From assembly GCA_016219985.1 (NCBI GenBank), contig JACRJO010000010.1, positions 62,001 through 126,000 on the forward strand: DNA of 64,000 nt, given 5' to 3'. The stretch is from Sphingobacteriales bacterium. Its GTDB lineage: Bacteria > Bacteroidota > Bacteroidia > Chitinophagales > Chitinophagaceae. Shown one piece after another: positions 1-8,739 of this stretch. Position 1 is the stretch's first letter. Each line of letters starts with the position of its first letter. A program made the translations under genes and the position numbers. The notes below the pieces were generated by a model that worked only from the letters and a program-made list of their open reading frames with translations, made no database searches and was not told the DNA's origin.

Positions 1-1323
1 ACCGGTCCCGCATCCGGGGGCTGGACCATGTACCCCCCGCTGAGCGCCCTGCGCCAGGCGGGTGATGGTCAGAAGATCGGTACCGACCTCTGGCTGATCG
101 CGATGGCGCTCTTTATTGTATCCTCCCTGCTGGGCGGTCTGAACTATATTTCCACGATCCTGAATATGCGTACGAAAGGGATGAGCATGACCCGCCTGCC
201 TTTGCCGGTTTGGGCAATGTTCTTCACCGCTGTACTGGGCGTATTGTCTTTCCCGGTCTTATTATCCGGCGCCATCCTGCTGATCTTTGACCGTAACCTC
301 GGGACCAGTTTCTACCTGAGTGATATCGTGATCAACGGGGAGATCCTGCCGAATGAAGGCGGTAGCGCTATTTTGTACCAGCACCTGTTCTGGTTCCTCG
401 GTCACCCGGAAGTATATATCATCCTGCTGCCCGCGATGGGAATGGTGTCCGAAATATTATCAGTAAATGCCCGCAAACCCATCTTTGGTTATATGGCGAT
501 GCTGGGCTCCATGTTCTCGATCGCTATCCTGGCCTTCCTGGTATGGGCGCACCATATGTTTGTAACGGGACTGAATCCTTTCCTCGGATCCGTGTTCGTG
601 TTACTGACCCTGCTGATCGCGGTGCCTTCCGCCATTAAAGTATTTAACTGGCTTACCACCCTGTGGAGAGGGAATATCCGCTTTACCCCGGCGGCCTTAT
701 TTGCCATCGGTTTTGTGAGCTTGTTCATCTCCGGGGGGCTGACCGGTATCTTCCTGGGTAACTCCACGATTGATATTCACCTGCACGATACCATGTTCGT
801 GGTGGCGCACTTCCACATTGTAATGGGGGTGGCTTCTTTCTTTGGCATGTTTGCTGGTGTGTATCACTGGTTCCCCAAGATGTTTGGCCGTTACCTGAAC
901 AATACCCTCGGGTACCTGCATTTCTGGGTAACGATGGTGGGCGCTTACCTGATCTTCTGGCCCATGCACTACCAGGGCCTGGCCGGTATGCCGCGCCGTT
1001 ATCTCGATAAAAGAGGCTGGGTTTCTTTCAACCAGTTCGCCGACCTTGATAAAATGATTACCGTTGTTTCCATCATCGTGTTTGCGGTACAGCTGATGTT
1101 TGTGTTCAATTTCTTCTATTCCATTTTTAAAGGAAGAAAGGTCACCAGCCAGAATCCCTGGGGCGCCAATACCCTCGAGTGGACCACGAAGATCACCCCG
1201 GGTCATGGCAACTGGGATGGGGAAATTCCGGAAGTACACCGCTGGCCTTATGACTATGCAAAAGATGGCCGCGAGTTTATTCCGCAGACGGAGCCGGTGG
1301 GGGCGAATGAGAGTAAGCATTAG
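1..1323 (+). CDS. ctaD: Cytochrome c oxidase subunit I, 5'-truncated by the window edge
   Basis: Catalytic subunit of an aa3-type heme-copper oxidase, the inner-membrane enzyme that reduces O2 to water and pumps protons. The frame is open from base 1 (the first residues read TGPASGGWTMYPPLS, a subunit I hallmark), so the gene begins upstream. About 440 of the usual ~600 residues are present, and the first methionine at 28 is internal. Visible ligands: GHPEVY (CuB histidine and cross-linked tyrosine), AHHM (two CuB histidines) and AHFH (heme a3 and heme a histidines). About ten membrane helices are seen, followed by a hydrophilic tail with NPWGANTLEW, usual in bacterial subunit I. It is first in the visible run of oxidase genes; subunit II is presumably upstream. 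Confidence 0.97.
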   Translation, partial: TGPASGGWTMYPPLSALRQAGDGQKIGTDLWLIAMALFIVSSLLGGLNYISTILNMRTKGMSMTRLPLPVWAMFFTAVLGVLSFPVLLSGAILLIFDRNLGTSFYLSDIVINGEILPNEGGSAILYQHLFWFLGHPEVYIILLPAMGMVSEILSVNARKPIFGYMAMLGSMFSIAILAFLVWAHHMFVTGLNPFLGSVFVLLTLLIAVPSAIKVFNWLTTLWRGNIRFTPAALFAIGFVSLFISGGLTGIFLGNSTIDIHLHDTMFVVAHFHIVMGVASFFGMFAGVYHWFPKMFGRYLNNTLGYLHFWVTMVGAYLIFWPMHYQGLAGMPRRYLDKRGWVSFNQFADLDKMITVVSIIVFAVQLMFVFNFFYSIFKGRKVTSQNPWGANTLEWTTKITPGHGNWDGEIPEVHRWPYDYAKDGREFIPQTEPVGANESKH

Positions 1324-1376
1324 GGATAGTCGGTAGTCGATAGTCAGAAGTACGATATACGGGGCTTGATGCCGCC

Positions 1377-1422
1377 AACCTGCCTACTCGCCTCGCGGCG
1401 AAGCGGGCCGGACAGGCAGGTT
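1377..1422. repeat. Intergenic palindromic repeat, copy 1
   Basis: A 46-bp imperfect palindrome with outer arms AACCTGCCT and AGGCAGGTT and a GC-rich core containing CGCCTCGCGGCGAAGCGGG. A nearly identical unit occurs at 48893-48934. It sits between the oxidase subunit I and heme O synthase genes and is preceded by a degenerate tract of GTAGTCGATAGTC-like words at 1325-1350. It looks like a REP-type dispersed element; no coding capacity is seen. Confidence 0.75.
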
Positions 1423-1462
1423 AACAACTGACAACTGACATGTTTTTTAAAATACGCGAAGG

Positions 1463-2338
1463 ATGAAAAAGTTCAGGGACTATGTGATGCTGATGAAGCC
1501 TTCGCTGAGTATCATGGTGGTGTTCAGCAGTGTGATCAGTTACCTGCTGGCGCCGAAAGTTGTCGAGTACAACTGGGGCATGATATTCTTGCTCTTTGCA
1601 GGTGGGATGCTGGTATCGGGAAGCGCCAACGCGATCAACCAGGTGGTTGAAAAAGATACGGATGCACAGATGAAACGGACCTCCACCCGGCCCGTGGCGG
1701 CCGGAAGGATAACAGTCACGGAGGGCTGGGCTTTTGCGGTGATCACCGGGGCCGCCGGAATCTATGTACTCGGTGCGTATTTCAACTGGTTGTCCGCCGG
1801 GCTGGCTGCTTTCAGTTTGTTCCTCTACGCTTTTATCTATACGCCGTTGAAGAAAGTCAATTCAATTGCGGTACTGATGGGAGCTGTACCCGGGGCCCTG
1901 CCCTGTTTGATCGGCTGGGCAGCCGGGGATGACAAACTTTCCACCGGCGGATGGATCCTGTTTGCCTTCCAGTTCTTCTGGCAATTTCCCCATTTCTGGG
2001 CGATTGCCTGGGTGGCACACCGGGATTACTCGGCAGTTGGATTTAAGCTCTTGCCGGCCAACGAGGGACCGACAAAGTTTACGGCGATACAGACCATCGC
2101 GTATTCGTTATTGCTGGTGCCGGTAACGCTCCTGCCTTATTTTACCGGCATGTGCAGTTACGATGATATGGCCGGTCTGATCAGTATCGGCCTCATCATC
2201 CTGGCCAACCTGTTTATGATCGGCCGCTGCATCATGCTGTACCGGACGATGGAAGTAACAGCGGCGCGGAAAGTGATGTTTGGCAGCTATATGTACCTGC
2301 CCATTGTGATGTTTGCCTTATTGCTTAGTAAAATTTAG
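1463..2338 (+). CDS. ctaB: Protoheme IX farnesyltransferase (heme O synthase)
   Basis: Integral membrane prenyltransferase of the UbiA superfamily that adds a farnesyl group to heme b, giving heme O for the oxidase encoded around it. At 291 residues it has normal length. The Mg-prenyl-diphosphate motif lies near residues 56-77 (N-x2-N-Q-x3-EKDTDAQMKRT followed by RP), and about eight hydrophobic helices follow. The start ATG is preceded by GAAGG. The next gene begins 15 bp after the stop, so it is probably cotranscribed with the subunit III genes. The partner heme A synthase is at 52269-53351. Confidence 0.95.
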   Translation: MKKFRDYVMLMKPSLSIMVVFSSVISYLLAPKVVEYNWGMIFLLFAGGMLVSGSANAINQVVEKDTDAQMKRTSTRPVAAGRITVTEGWAFAVITGAAGIYVLGAYFNWLSAGLAAFSLFLYAFIYTPLKKVNSIAVLMGAVPGALPCLIGWAAGDDKLSTGGWILFAFQFFWQFPHFWAIAWVAHRDYSAVGFKLLPANEGPTKFTAIQTIAYSLLLVPVTLLPYFTGMCSYDDMAGLISIGLIILANLFMIGRCIMLYRTMEVTAARKVMFGSYMYLPIVMFALLLSKI

Positions 2339-2353
2339 AACATAAAAAGAGAG

Positions 2354-2926
2354 ATGGAAATCGTGGGAAAACAGGAAAAACAAAAAATGCACCCGCACAA
2401 ATTCACGTTGTGGGTGGCGATCGGGAGCCTGGTGATGATGTTCGCGGGACTGACCAGCGCCTTTATTGTAAAAAGCAACCAGGTCAACTGGAAGCCGGTC
2501 AGCCTGCCGCGGGTGTTCTGGGTATCAACCGGGATCATCCTGCTGAGCAGCCTGGCGATCCAGGTGGCATTAAGATCTTTTAAAGACCGTGAAATGAACA
2601 GGTACCGGCTGCTGACCGGGATTACCGTATTGCTCGGCGCTGCATTTTTAATATGCCAGTGGATGGGCTTCCGGGAATTATGGGCACAGCAGGTAACATT
2701 TAAAGGGGCCGGCGGGGGACAGTTCCTGTACGTGATCTTTGGCCTGCACGCCTTACATGTGCTGGGCGGACTGATCGCTCTCTTTATCATGTTCATTAAA
2801 GGGTTCTTTGGGAAAACGAAATTATACAGTTCCGTACCGGTGGAAGTAGCGGCAACATACTGGCATTTTGTGGATGCACTCTGGATCTACCTGCTGGTAT
2901 TTTTCCTGGTCATCGGAAAGAACTAA
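2354..2926 (+). CDS. Cytochrome c oxidase subunit III, short paralogue
   Basis: A 190-residue membrane protein with about five helices, of the heme-copper oxidase subunit III family. The closing signature YWHFVDALWIYLLVFF is typical of the family's last helix, and HALHVLGG precedes it. Subunit III stabilises subunit I and its proton uptake; it carries no metal. The gene lies in the oxidase operon, 15 bp after the heme O synthase and 37 bp before a second, longer subunit III. Two successive subunit III-like genes are usual in Bacteroidota oxidase operons. The start ATG at 2354 gives a charged N-terminus (MEIVGKQEKQK) before helix 1. Confidence 0.93.
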   Translation: MEIVGKQEKQKMHPHKFTLWVAIGSLVMMFAGLTSAFIVKSNQVNWKPVSLPRVFWVSTGIILLSSLAIQVALRSFKDREMNRYRLLTGITVLLGAAFLICQWMGFRELWAQQVTFKGAGGGQFLYVIFGLHALHVLGGLIALFIMFIKGFFGKTKLYSSVPVEVAATYWHFVDALWIYLLVFFLVIGKN

Positions 2927-2963
2927 CTGATACAAACGAAACAAGTAAAACCTGACAACTGAC

Positions 2964-3836
2964 ATGGCGACAACAGCAACAGTACATCAGACCAAGTGGT
3001 GGAGCGGTGGTAAAAGCCCCTTCAACCTGGAGTATGGCAAACTGATGATGTGGTATTTTTTGATGAGTGATGCCTTTACCTTCGGCGCTTTTCTGATTTC
3101 CTACGGATCTATCCGTTTCAGCCAGAATTTCTGGCCGGATCCCAACGTGGTATTTAATGCATTCCCGGGCGCCGGTCATGCCAACCTTCCTCTTGCTTTC
3201 GTGAGCGTAATGACCTTTATCCTCATCATCAGTTCTGTAACGATGGTGCTGGCAGTGCATGCCGGTCACAAGGGCGATAAAGCCGGTGTGATCAAATGGC
3301 TGGGCTGGACGATTGTGGGAGGGCTCGCCTTCCTGAGTTGCCAGGCATGGGAATGGCATCACCTGATTACCGGTGAGCATGCCGTACTGGTGGATGGTAA
3401 GATCGATATCATCGGGCAGACCATGCGGGCCAATCCCTGGGGCGCACTGGCCAATCATGATGCCGTGGCTGCCGCCTTGCAAAACACCTCCCACGAAACA
3501 CTGGTAAACCTGGTCCACCAGAGCAATCATGCCCTGGCGCATGAACAGCTCACGGCGATGACCGATAAGCAACTGATCAGCTCGATCAACCTGGAAGAAC
3601 TGCATATCCGCGCCAAGGGCCCGGTGGCCTTCGGTGGTTATTTCTTCGGGATCACCGGCTTCCATGGTTTCCACGTACTTTCCGGGGTGGTGATCAATAT
3701 CATCATGCTGACGATGACGCAGAAAAATGTATTCCAGAACCGGGGCCATTACCTGATGATCGAGAAAGCGGGATTGTACTGGCACTTTGTGGACCTCGTA
3801 TGGGTATTTGTATTCCTCTGTTTCTACCTGATTTAA
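2964..3836 (+). CDS. ctaE: Cytochrome c oxidase subunit III, long paralogue
   Basis: A 290-residue heme-copper oxidase subunit III. It ends with YWHFVDLVWVFVFLCFYLI, the family's final helix, and has GFHGFHVLSG in the preceding helix. Compared with the short neighbour it has a hydrophilic insert of about 80 residues (roughly 140-215), rich in His, Asn and Gln, between membrane helices. It probably works in the same oxidase complex as subunits I and IV. Spacing to neighbours (37 and 46 bp) fits a single transcript. How labour is divided between the two subunit III proteins cannot be told from sequence. Confidence 0.94.
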   Translation: MATTATVHQTKWWSGGKSPFNLEYGKLMMWYFLMSDAFTFGAFLISYGSIRFSQNFWPDPNVVFNAFPGAGHANLPLAFVSVMTFILIISSVTMVLAVHAGHKGDKAGVIKWLGWTIVGGLAFLSCQAWEWHHLITGEHAVLVDGKIDIIGQTMRANPWGALANHDAVAAALQNTSHETLVNLVHQSNHALAHEQLTAMTDKQLISSINLEELHIRAKGPVAFGGYFFGITGFHGFHVLSGVVINIIMLTMTQKNVFQNRGHYLMIEKAGLYWHFVDLVWVFVFLCFYLI

Positions 3837-3882
3837 TGAATCCCCCGGCACCTGATTTTTAAAATTTGTAATTTACCTGAAT

Positions 3883-4344
3883 ATGCAACATCCGGCTTTC
3901 GAAGAAGTAACGATCCATCATCATCACGCTGACGATGACACATTTCATAAAAAGGTCAGAAAGACCACGATCCTCCTCTCCGTTATTACGGTGATTGAAC
4001 TGGCCATCGGTCTCTCCATCTATACCATTCACAAGGGAGATGATCCCAATGAATTACTGGTACTGATGTTCAAGGGTATGGTATGTATCCTGACCCTGGC
4101 CAAGGCCTATTATATCGTTTCCGTGTTTATGCACCTGGGAGATGAGATCCGGAACATGATCATGACCATCGTGGTACCCCTGCTGCTCTTTATCTGGTTT
4201 ATCACCGCCTTTATCTGGGATGGTAATTCCTATAAAAACCTGCGGAATACATACGACAAGCATTTCAAGGAAAGCACGATGCCTGTTAAGCATGGTCAGA
4301 AAGAAGAGGCCAAACCGGCTGCGCCGGCCAGCGGGAAGGAGTAA
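3883..4344 (+). CDS. Cytochrome c oxidase subunit IV family protein
   Basis: A 153-residue protein with three membrane helices (about residues 28-48, 58-80 and 88-112), matching the small prokaryotic subunit IV (CtaF/CyoD-like) of heme-copper oxidases. The N-terminus carries a His/Asp-rich stretch (HHHHADDD) and the C-terminus a Lys/Ala/Pro-rich tail. It is the last oxidase subunit before a strong stem-loop terminator at 4368-4423, so it probably closes the oxidase transcription unit. Assignment rests on size, helix pattern and position rather than a catalytic motif. Confidence 0.85.
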   Translation: MQHPAFEEVTIHHHHADDDTFHKKVRKTTILLSVITVIELAIGLSIYTIHKGDDPNELLVLMFKGMVCILTLAKAYYIVSVFMHLGDEIRNMIMTIVVPLLLFIWFITAFIWDGNSYKNLRNTYDKHFKESTMPVKHGQKEEAKPAAPASGKE

Positions 4345-4367
4345 GGAATAAAAAGTTTACAGAACGC

Positions 4368-4423
4368 AACCATTAAACCGGCTATCCGATGAACAAGGAG
4401 ACGGTTTAATGGTTTTATCTTTT
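4368..4423 (+). terminator. Rho-independent terminator after the oxidase operon
   Basis: A perfect 13-bp inverted repeat (AACCATTAAACCG at 4368-4380, CGGTTTAATGGTT at 4402-4414) with a 21-nt loop, followed by TTATCTTTT. It separates the oxidase subunit genes from SCO/DUF420 and may end or attenuate the transcript. Confidence 0.7.
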
Positions 4424-4436
4424 AATAAGAAGTACC

Positions 4437-5243
4437 GTGAATAAGAAAGCATTACTGGCTGTGCTGATCGCCCTGATGGTCCCCCTGGTCTCCTATTTTA
4501 TCGTGAAAGAGAAAAGTGAGAGCGCCATTCACATGCCCCGGCATTATTTGCCGGATTCCATCATCAGTAATACGGAAAAAGGGAAAAGAATAACGGATAC
4601 GGTATGGCACCGCGTGGCAGATATTTCGCTGACCAACCAGGAAGGAAAAAAAGTAAGCCTCGACAGCCTCCGCGGAAAGATCCTGATCGCTGATTTCTTT
4701 TTCACCCGTTGCCCGACAATCTGTCCCGGGATGACCCTGAATATGAAACGCCTCGCGGAATCTATCCACAATGGACAGCGGGTGGGTGACAGGACCAATA
4801 AACTGGTGCATTTTATTTCCTTCAGCGTGGACCCGGAAAGGGATTCGGTGGAGCGCCTGAAATACTGGGCCAACCGGTTCCAGGTCAACCCGGAACAGTG
4901 GTGGCTGGTCACGGGAAATAAAAAAGATATTTATGATTTTGCGCTGAATGAAATAAAACTGGGCCTGATCGACGGGGAAGGGGTGGATACGAATTTTGTA
5001 CACAGTGATAAATTTGTACTGATCGACAGCAACCGCCTGGTGCGGGGTTATTACAGCGGGCTCGATTCCGTTTCCCTTTCGGCCCTCTCCCAGGACCTGG
5101 TGATGCTGACCATGGAAAAAGACCCGAACAGGAAAAGCTTTTTAGCAGGCAAGCTGCAGCTCATAGCCGTTTCGTTTTTGTTCGCTATTACCGGGGTTTT
5201 CCTGTTACTGTATTTCATCAATAAAAACAAACCCGATGCTTAA
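4437..5243 (+). CDS. SCO1/SenC family copper chaperone
   Basis: A thioredoxin-fold protein that delivers copper to the CuA centre of cytochrome c oxidase. It starts with GTG, and residues 5-23 form an N-terminal membrane anchor. The copper ligands are visible: CPTIC (Cys92 and Cys96) and His189 in FVHSDKF. SVDPERDS is the conserved strand after the redox motif. Unusually for the family there is also a hydrophobic C-terminal helix (about 240-262, with FLFAITGVFLLLYF) before a short charged tail. The 268-residue length is a little above average because of it. The last 8 bp overlap the following DUF420 gene, so the two are translationally coupled. Confidence 0.93.
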   Translation: MNKKALLAVLIALMVPLVSYFIVKEKSESAIHMPRHYLPDSIISNTEKGKRITDTVWHRVADISLTNQEGKKVSLDSLRGKILIADFFFTRCPTICPGMTLNMKRLAESIHNGQRVGDRTNKLVHFISFSVDPERDSVERLKYWANRFQVNPEQWWLVTGNKKDIYDFALNEIKLGLIDGEGVDTNFVHSDKFVLIDSNRLVRGYYSGLDSVSLSALSQDLVMLTMEKDPNRKSFLAGKLQLIAVSFLFAITGVFLLLYFINKNKPDA

Positions 5244-5778
5244 AGCCGCCTGGAACAAGAATGATAAAAAGGCAAAAACCCTGATCTGGATTTTTTCGGT
5301 GGTGGTTTTTACTGCCGTCGTATTGCTGGGCCGCTTCAAATTACAGGCGGACCTGGGATTTGACGTGCATATTTTTGCACAGGTTAATGCCTTGATCAAT
5401 TCTGCGGTGGCGGTCCTGCTTGTAGGGGCCCTGGTGGCGGTGAAATCAAGGAAGTACCGCATACACAGGGGGCTGATGATGACAGCCATGATCCTGTCCA
5501 TTCTTTTCCTGGTTAGTTATATCTGCCACCACCTGTTTGCCGGGGAAACAAAATTCGGCGCGGAAGGCATTGCCAAAACCGTCTATTACCTCATTTTATT
5601 TACGCATATTCCCCTCGCGGGACTGATCCTGCCGTTCATCTTATTTACCGCTTACCGGGCGCTGATTGGCGAATGGCCCGAACATAAAAAACTGGCCCGC
5701 ATTACCTGGCCTGTCTGGTTTTATGTGGCAGTGACCGGGGTGATCGTGTACTGGATGATCAGCCCCTATTATGTATAA
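5236..5778 (+). CDS. DUF420 family membrane protein (oxidase assembly)
   Basis: A 180-residue integral membrane protein with about five helices, matching the DUF420 family. Some members (CtaM) are needed for assembly of heme-copper oxidases in Firmicutes. Conserved-looking features are paired histidines in ICHHLF and HIPLAGL. The ATG lies inside the end of the SCO gene (ATGCTTAA, 8-bp overlap), which ties it to oxidase maturation. The family is assigned from overall sequence; the assembly role is inferred from family knowledge and position. Confidence 0.88.
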   Translation: MLKAAWNKNDKKAKTLIWIFSVVVFTAVVLLGRFKLQADLGFDVHIFAQVNALINSAVAVLLVGALVAVKSRKYRIHRGLMMTAMILSILFLVSYICHHLFAGETKFGAEGIAKTVYYLILFTHIPLAGLILPFILFTAYRALIGEWPEHKKLARITWPVWFYVAVTGVIVYWMISPYYV

Positions 5779-5961
5779 GCCTCATACTATTTCATTCTTC
5801 TCGGCATAGGGCCAGGCTGCTACCAGCCAAAGGAAGTCTGTTGTTTAAAAGCTGCTCCCGCCGCTATTTTTTTGTCAGGCGGAACCTGCTTTCCGGTGGC
5901 AGGAAACAGCCGTTGGTTGCAAGTCATCCGGGTTTCAGCATTTTACCGGAACTTTATTACC

Positions 5962-7023
5962 GTGAAAAGAATTCTACTGCATCTGTCTTTCTGGATCCTG
6001 TACTTGTTGCAGGATTCGCTGCTGGTGTTTACCTGGGTGGGCCCCTCGCTGGAGAAAATGTCTGACGCGAGACTGATCTGGATTTCGTTCGAAGCGGCCT
6101 TTATCATGCTGCTCCCCAAACTGGTCATCACTTATTTTATCCTGTATGTGTCCTTACGAAAGATCACGGGGGAGGCCGTAAATCTTTTTTACTGTATACT
6201 GGAGATCTTCCTCGTGCTGGTGCTTTCCCTCGCTTTTTACCGGGCCCTGTCAAGCTATTATATCAACCCCGTTGTTTATGGAGGAGCGTTGAAGGCCGGG
6301 GGCTTTTTCGATATCCGGCGGATCCTGATGGCGGTGATGGATATCGGTTTTGTGACGGGAATGGCGGTGGCGATAAAACTGGTACGCATACAACTCGCCG
6401 CCAAAGAAAAAGAAAAGGAACTGGTCCGGGAACGGATGGGGGCGGAGCTAAAATTCCTCCGGAACCAGACCAACCCGCATTTTTTGATGAATACCCTGAA
6501 TAATATTTATGCGCTGGCCCGGAAAAAATCGGATGACACGCCCGAGCTGGTGATGAAATTATCGGAACTGCTCCGGTTTATGCTTTATGAATCCAATGAA
6601 CCCTTTATCACGCTGACCGATGAAATAAAGATCCTTACGGACTACCTGGAACTTGAAAAGATGCGGTACAATGAAAGGCTGACCGTCACCTTCCACAAGG
6701 AAACAGACAGCGAACATTATATGATCGCCCCTTTATTATTGCTTCCGTTTGTAGAAAATGCATTTAAGCATGGAGTCAGTGAGACCCGGTTTAAATCCTT
6801 TATAGCGATCGATATGCAGGTAAAAGAGGGTATCCTGGTCTTTCGCATCCAGAACAGCAGGGAAGTCAGCGGCGGACCGGTAAAAGCCAATTGTATCGGC
6901 CTTACCAATGTCAGGAGGCAATTGGAGCTGATCTACAAGGAGTATAAACTGGAAGCGAGCAGTGATGAGCATGTTTTCAATGTATTTCTATCCCTAAACC
7001 TGAACAACTATGCTTCAATATAA
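5962..7023 (+). CDS. LytS-type sensor histidine kinase
   Basis: A membrane sensor kinase of the His_kinase (PF06580) family that signals to the LytTR regulator encoded next. The GTG at 5962 is preferred: it yields MKRILLHLSFWILYLL, the typical N-terminus of this family. A TTG at 5872 would add 30 residues of unlike composition. Four helices precede a short coiled coil (KEKEKELVRERM). The H-box NPHFLMNTLNN carries the phosphoryl histidine (about His173), and the ATP-binding N-box is PFVENAFKHG. The last 14 bp overlap the response regulator. The signal sensed is unknown. The gene lies 183 bp beyond the DUF420 gene and may have its own promoter. Confidence 0.93.
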   Translation: MKRILLHLSFWILYLLQDSLLVFTWVGPSLEKMSDARLIWISFEAAFIMLLPKLVITYFILYVSLRKITGEAVNLFYCILEIFLVLVLSLAFYRALSSYYINPVVYGGALKAGGFFDIRRILMAVMDIGFVTGMAVAIKLVRIQLAAKEKEKELVRERMGAELKFLRNQTNPHFLMNTLNNIYALARKKSDDTPELVMKLSELLRFMLYESNEPFITLTDEIKILTDYLELEKMRYNERLTVTFHKETDSEHYMIAPLLLLPFVENAFKHGVSETRFKSFIAIDMQVKEGILVFRIQNSREVSGGPVKANCIGLTNVRRQLELIYKEYKLEASSDEHVFNVFLSLNLNNYASI

Positions 7024-7726
7024 CTGCATTATCATTGAAGACGAGCCGCTGGCGGCCGAAATACTGACGGATTATGTAAAGCAGGTGCCTTTTCTTAACC
7101 TGAAAGCCATCTGCGGGGATGCCCTGTTTGCGATGGACCTGCTGCAGCGGGAAAAGATAGACCTGATGTTCCTGGATATCCATTTACCAAAACTGAAAGG
7201 ACTGGATTTCCTCGAGTCGTTAACCAACCCGCCCTACGTGATCGTTACCACCGCGTATAATGAATATGCCATACAGGGCTTTGAACTCAATGTATTGGAC
7301 TACCTGTTAAAGCCGATACGGTTTAACCGTTTTTTAAAAGCGGTCAATAAACTCAGGCAGCTTACCGAAAGCGGGCCGGCGCCTGTTTATGTTCATCCCG
7401 CGCAGGCGGAACGGGCCCATGTTTTTTTTAATGTCGGCAAAAAGAAGGTAAAAATATATTTTGACGATATCCTCTATATTGAAAGCCTCCGGGAGTATAT
7501 AAAAATCACCACGAAGGAAAAGAATATCCTGACCAAGTACCAGCTGACGGAAATTGAAGCCGTGCTGAAGAATAATAATTTTCTCCGGATCCACCGCTCC
7601 TTTATTGTGGCGAAGGATAAGATAACTGCTTTTACAGCAACAGATGTGGAAATCAACAACCGGCAGATACCCATTGGCAGGAGTTATAAAGAACTGGTGA
7701 TGGGCGTACTGGAAAAGGGGGAATAA
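7010..7726 (+). CDS. LytTR-family response regulator
   Basis: A cytoplasmic DNA-binding response regulator of 238 residues. The receiver domain (1-120) has the acidic pocket ED (10-11), the phosphoacceptor Asp56 in FLDIHLP, and the conserved lysine in YLLKP. A linker precedes the LytTR DNA-binding domain (about 140-235), with ILYIESLREYIKI and FLRIHRSFIV as its signatures. It overlaps the sensor kinase gene by 14 bp, so the two form one operon and a cognate pair. The target genes are not evident from the window. Confidence 0.95.
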   Translation: MLQYNCIIIEDEPLAAEILTDYVKQVPFLNLKAICGDALFAMDLLQREKIDLMFLDIHLPKLKGLDFLESLTNPPYVIVTTAYNEYAIQGFELNVLDYLLKPIRFNRFLKAVNKLRQLTESGPAPVYVHPAQAERAHVFFNVGKKKVKIYFDDILYIESLREYIKITTKEKNILTKYQLTEIEAVLKNNNFLRIHRSFIVAKDKITAFTATDVEINNRQIPIGRSYKELVMGVLEKGE

Positions 7727-7767
7727 GCAGGCTGCTTTTCCGTATGAGGGCAACCCGGGTACCTAAG

Positions 7768-8724
7768 TCATGGTTGCAGCGTTAACTCCATCTGAATATC
7801 GCATCGTTCATAAGGACTGGGCTGGCCGGTTATTTCGGTAAAGCCTAATTTGCGGTACAGGCTGATGGCGGGCCTCAGTTTTGTATTGCTTTCGAGATAG
7901 ATGCTTTTGGCCTTTACCATTACCGCTTTTTCAATAATGGCCTGGCCCAGCTGCCAGCCGATATTCTTACCCTGCGCTTTGGGGGCAACGGCCATTTTGG
8001 CCAGTTCAAAGTCATACGGTTTATCCTGCATCCTGATCAGTGCACAAACCCCCACCGGCTCATCGTCCAGCAAGGCCACCAGGATATGGCCTCCTTTGTC
8101 CAGGATATGGCTCTCCGGGTTGTCGAGTGCCAGGTAATCCGCCTTTTCCATTTTAAAAAGACCCGAGATCCATTCTTCATTCAGGTCCCGGAAGGCTTTT
8201 CTGTATTTTGGTTCATAGTCCGTGATCGTTACCGGTTGCGTTTCTCTTTTCTTCCGCTGATCAAGCACCCTGTCAAAAAAAGCTTGCTCCTCCAGCAGGC
8301 TTTCCCATTCCCCGATACTGGCTGAAATATTATGCAGGCAATGCTGCATCATTTCCCCGATGGCCTGCTGAATATCTTTTTCTGGAAGACGGATTCGTTC
8401 TGCTGACTGCAGGCCTTTGGGGCTGATCCGTAACTTCCATTTTCGCCGGTCCTTATCATCCCTGAATTTTTCAATTATACCATTCCGGGTCATTTCCGCC
8501 ATGATTCTCCAGCCGGATAAGCGGCTATACCCGGTTTCTTTTATTAGCTCGGACAGGGCGCTGGTCCCCTCTGAAAGCAGAAAGGAATAGAGGGGAACCC
8601 ATTCCGGTTTGAAATCAGTATCATAATACCGGTAAATTCGGTTGATGTCCCTGGTTAATTTTTCAGCCAAAGACCGGATCCTTCCGGTGACAGCCTGTTG
8701 TGCTGCAGAATGGAGATGGTTCAT
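7768..8724 (-). CDS. MarR-like HTH regulator fused to GNAT acetyltransferase
   Basis: A 318-residue two-domain protein. The N-terminal part (about 1-140) is a winged-helix MarR-like domain with a helix-turn-helix around ALSELIKETGYSRLSGWRI. The C-terminal part (about 150-318) is a GNAT N-acetyltransferase; the acetyl-CoA loop is KAQGKNIGWQLG, followed by SIYLESNTKLRPAISLYRKLGF. Such fusions recur in Bacteroidota and other phyla, but their substrates are mostly unknown. It is convergent with the LytTR regulator gene. The NTF2-like gene ends 15 bp upstream, so both are probably in one minus-strand transcript. Confidence 0.9.
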   Translation of the reverse strand: MNHLHSAAQQAVTGRIRSLAEKLTRDINRIYRYYDTDFKPEWVPLYSFLLSEGTSALSELIKETGYSRLSGWRIMAEMTRNGIIEKFRDDKDRRKWKLRISPKGLQSAERIRLPEKDIQQAIGEMMQHCLHNISASIGEWESLLEEQAFFDRVLDQRKKRETQPVTITDYEPKYRKAFRDLNEEWISGLFKMEKADYLALDNPESHILDKGGHILVALLDDEPVGVCALIRMQDKPYDFELAKMAVAPKAQGKNIGWQLGQAIIEKAVMVKAKSIYLESNTKLRPAISLYRKLGFTEITGQPSPYERCDIQMELTLQP

Positions 8725-8739
8725 GTTAGACAGGTTAGG

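Noticed and set aside
697..1320. 207-residue minus-strand ORF inside subunit I
   Set aside because: Overlaps the conserved oxidase frame entirely and has an unlikely composition.
2910..3851. 313-residue minus-strand ORF antisense to the long subunit III gene
   Set aside because: His/Gln-rich, no recognisable domain; the plus-strand frame is a clear subunit III. It is a shadow frame.
5872..5961. Upstream TTG start for the LytS kinase
   Set aside because: Adds 30 residues unlike the family; the GTG at 5962 gives the canonical N-terminus.
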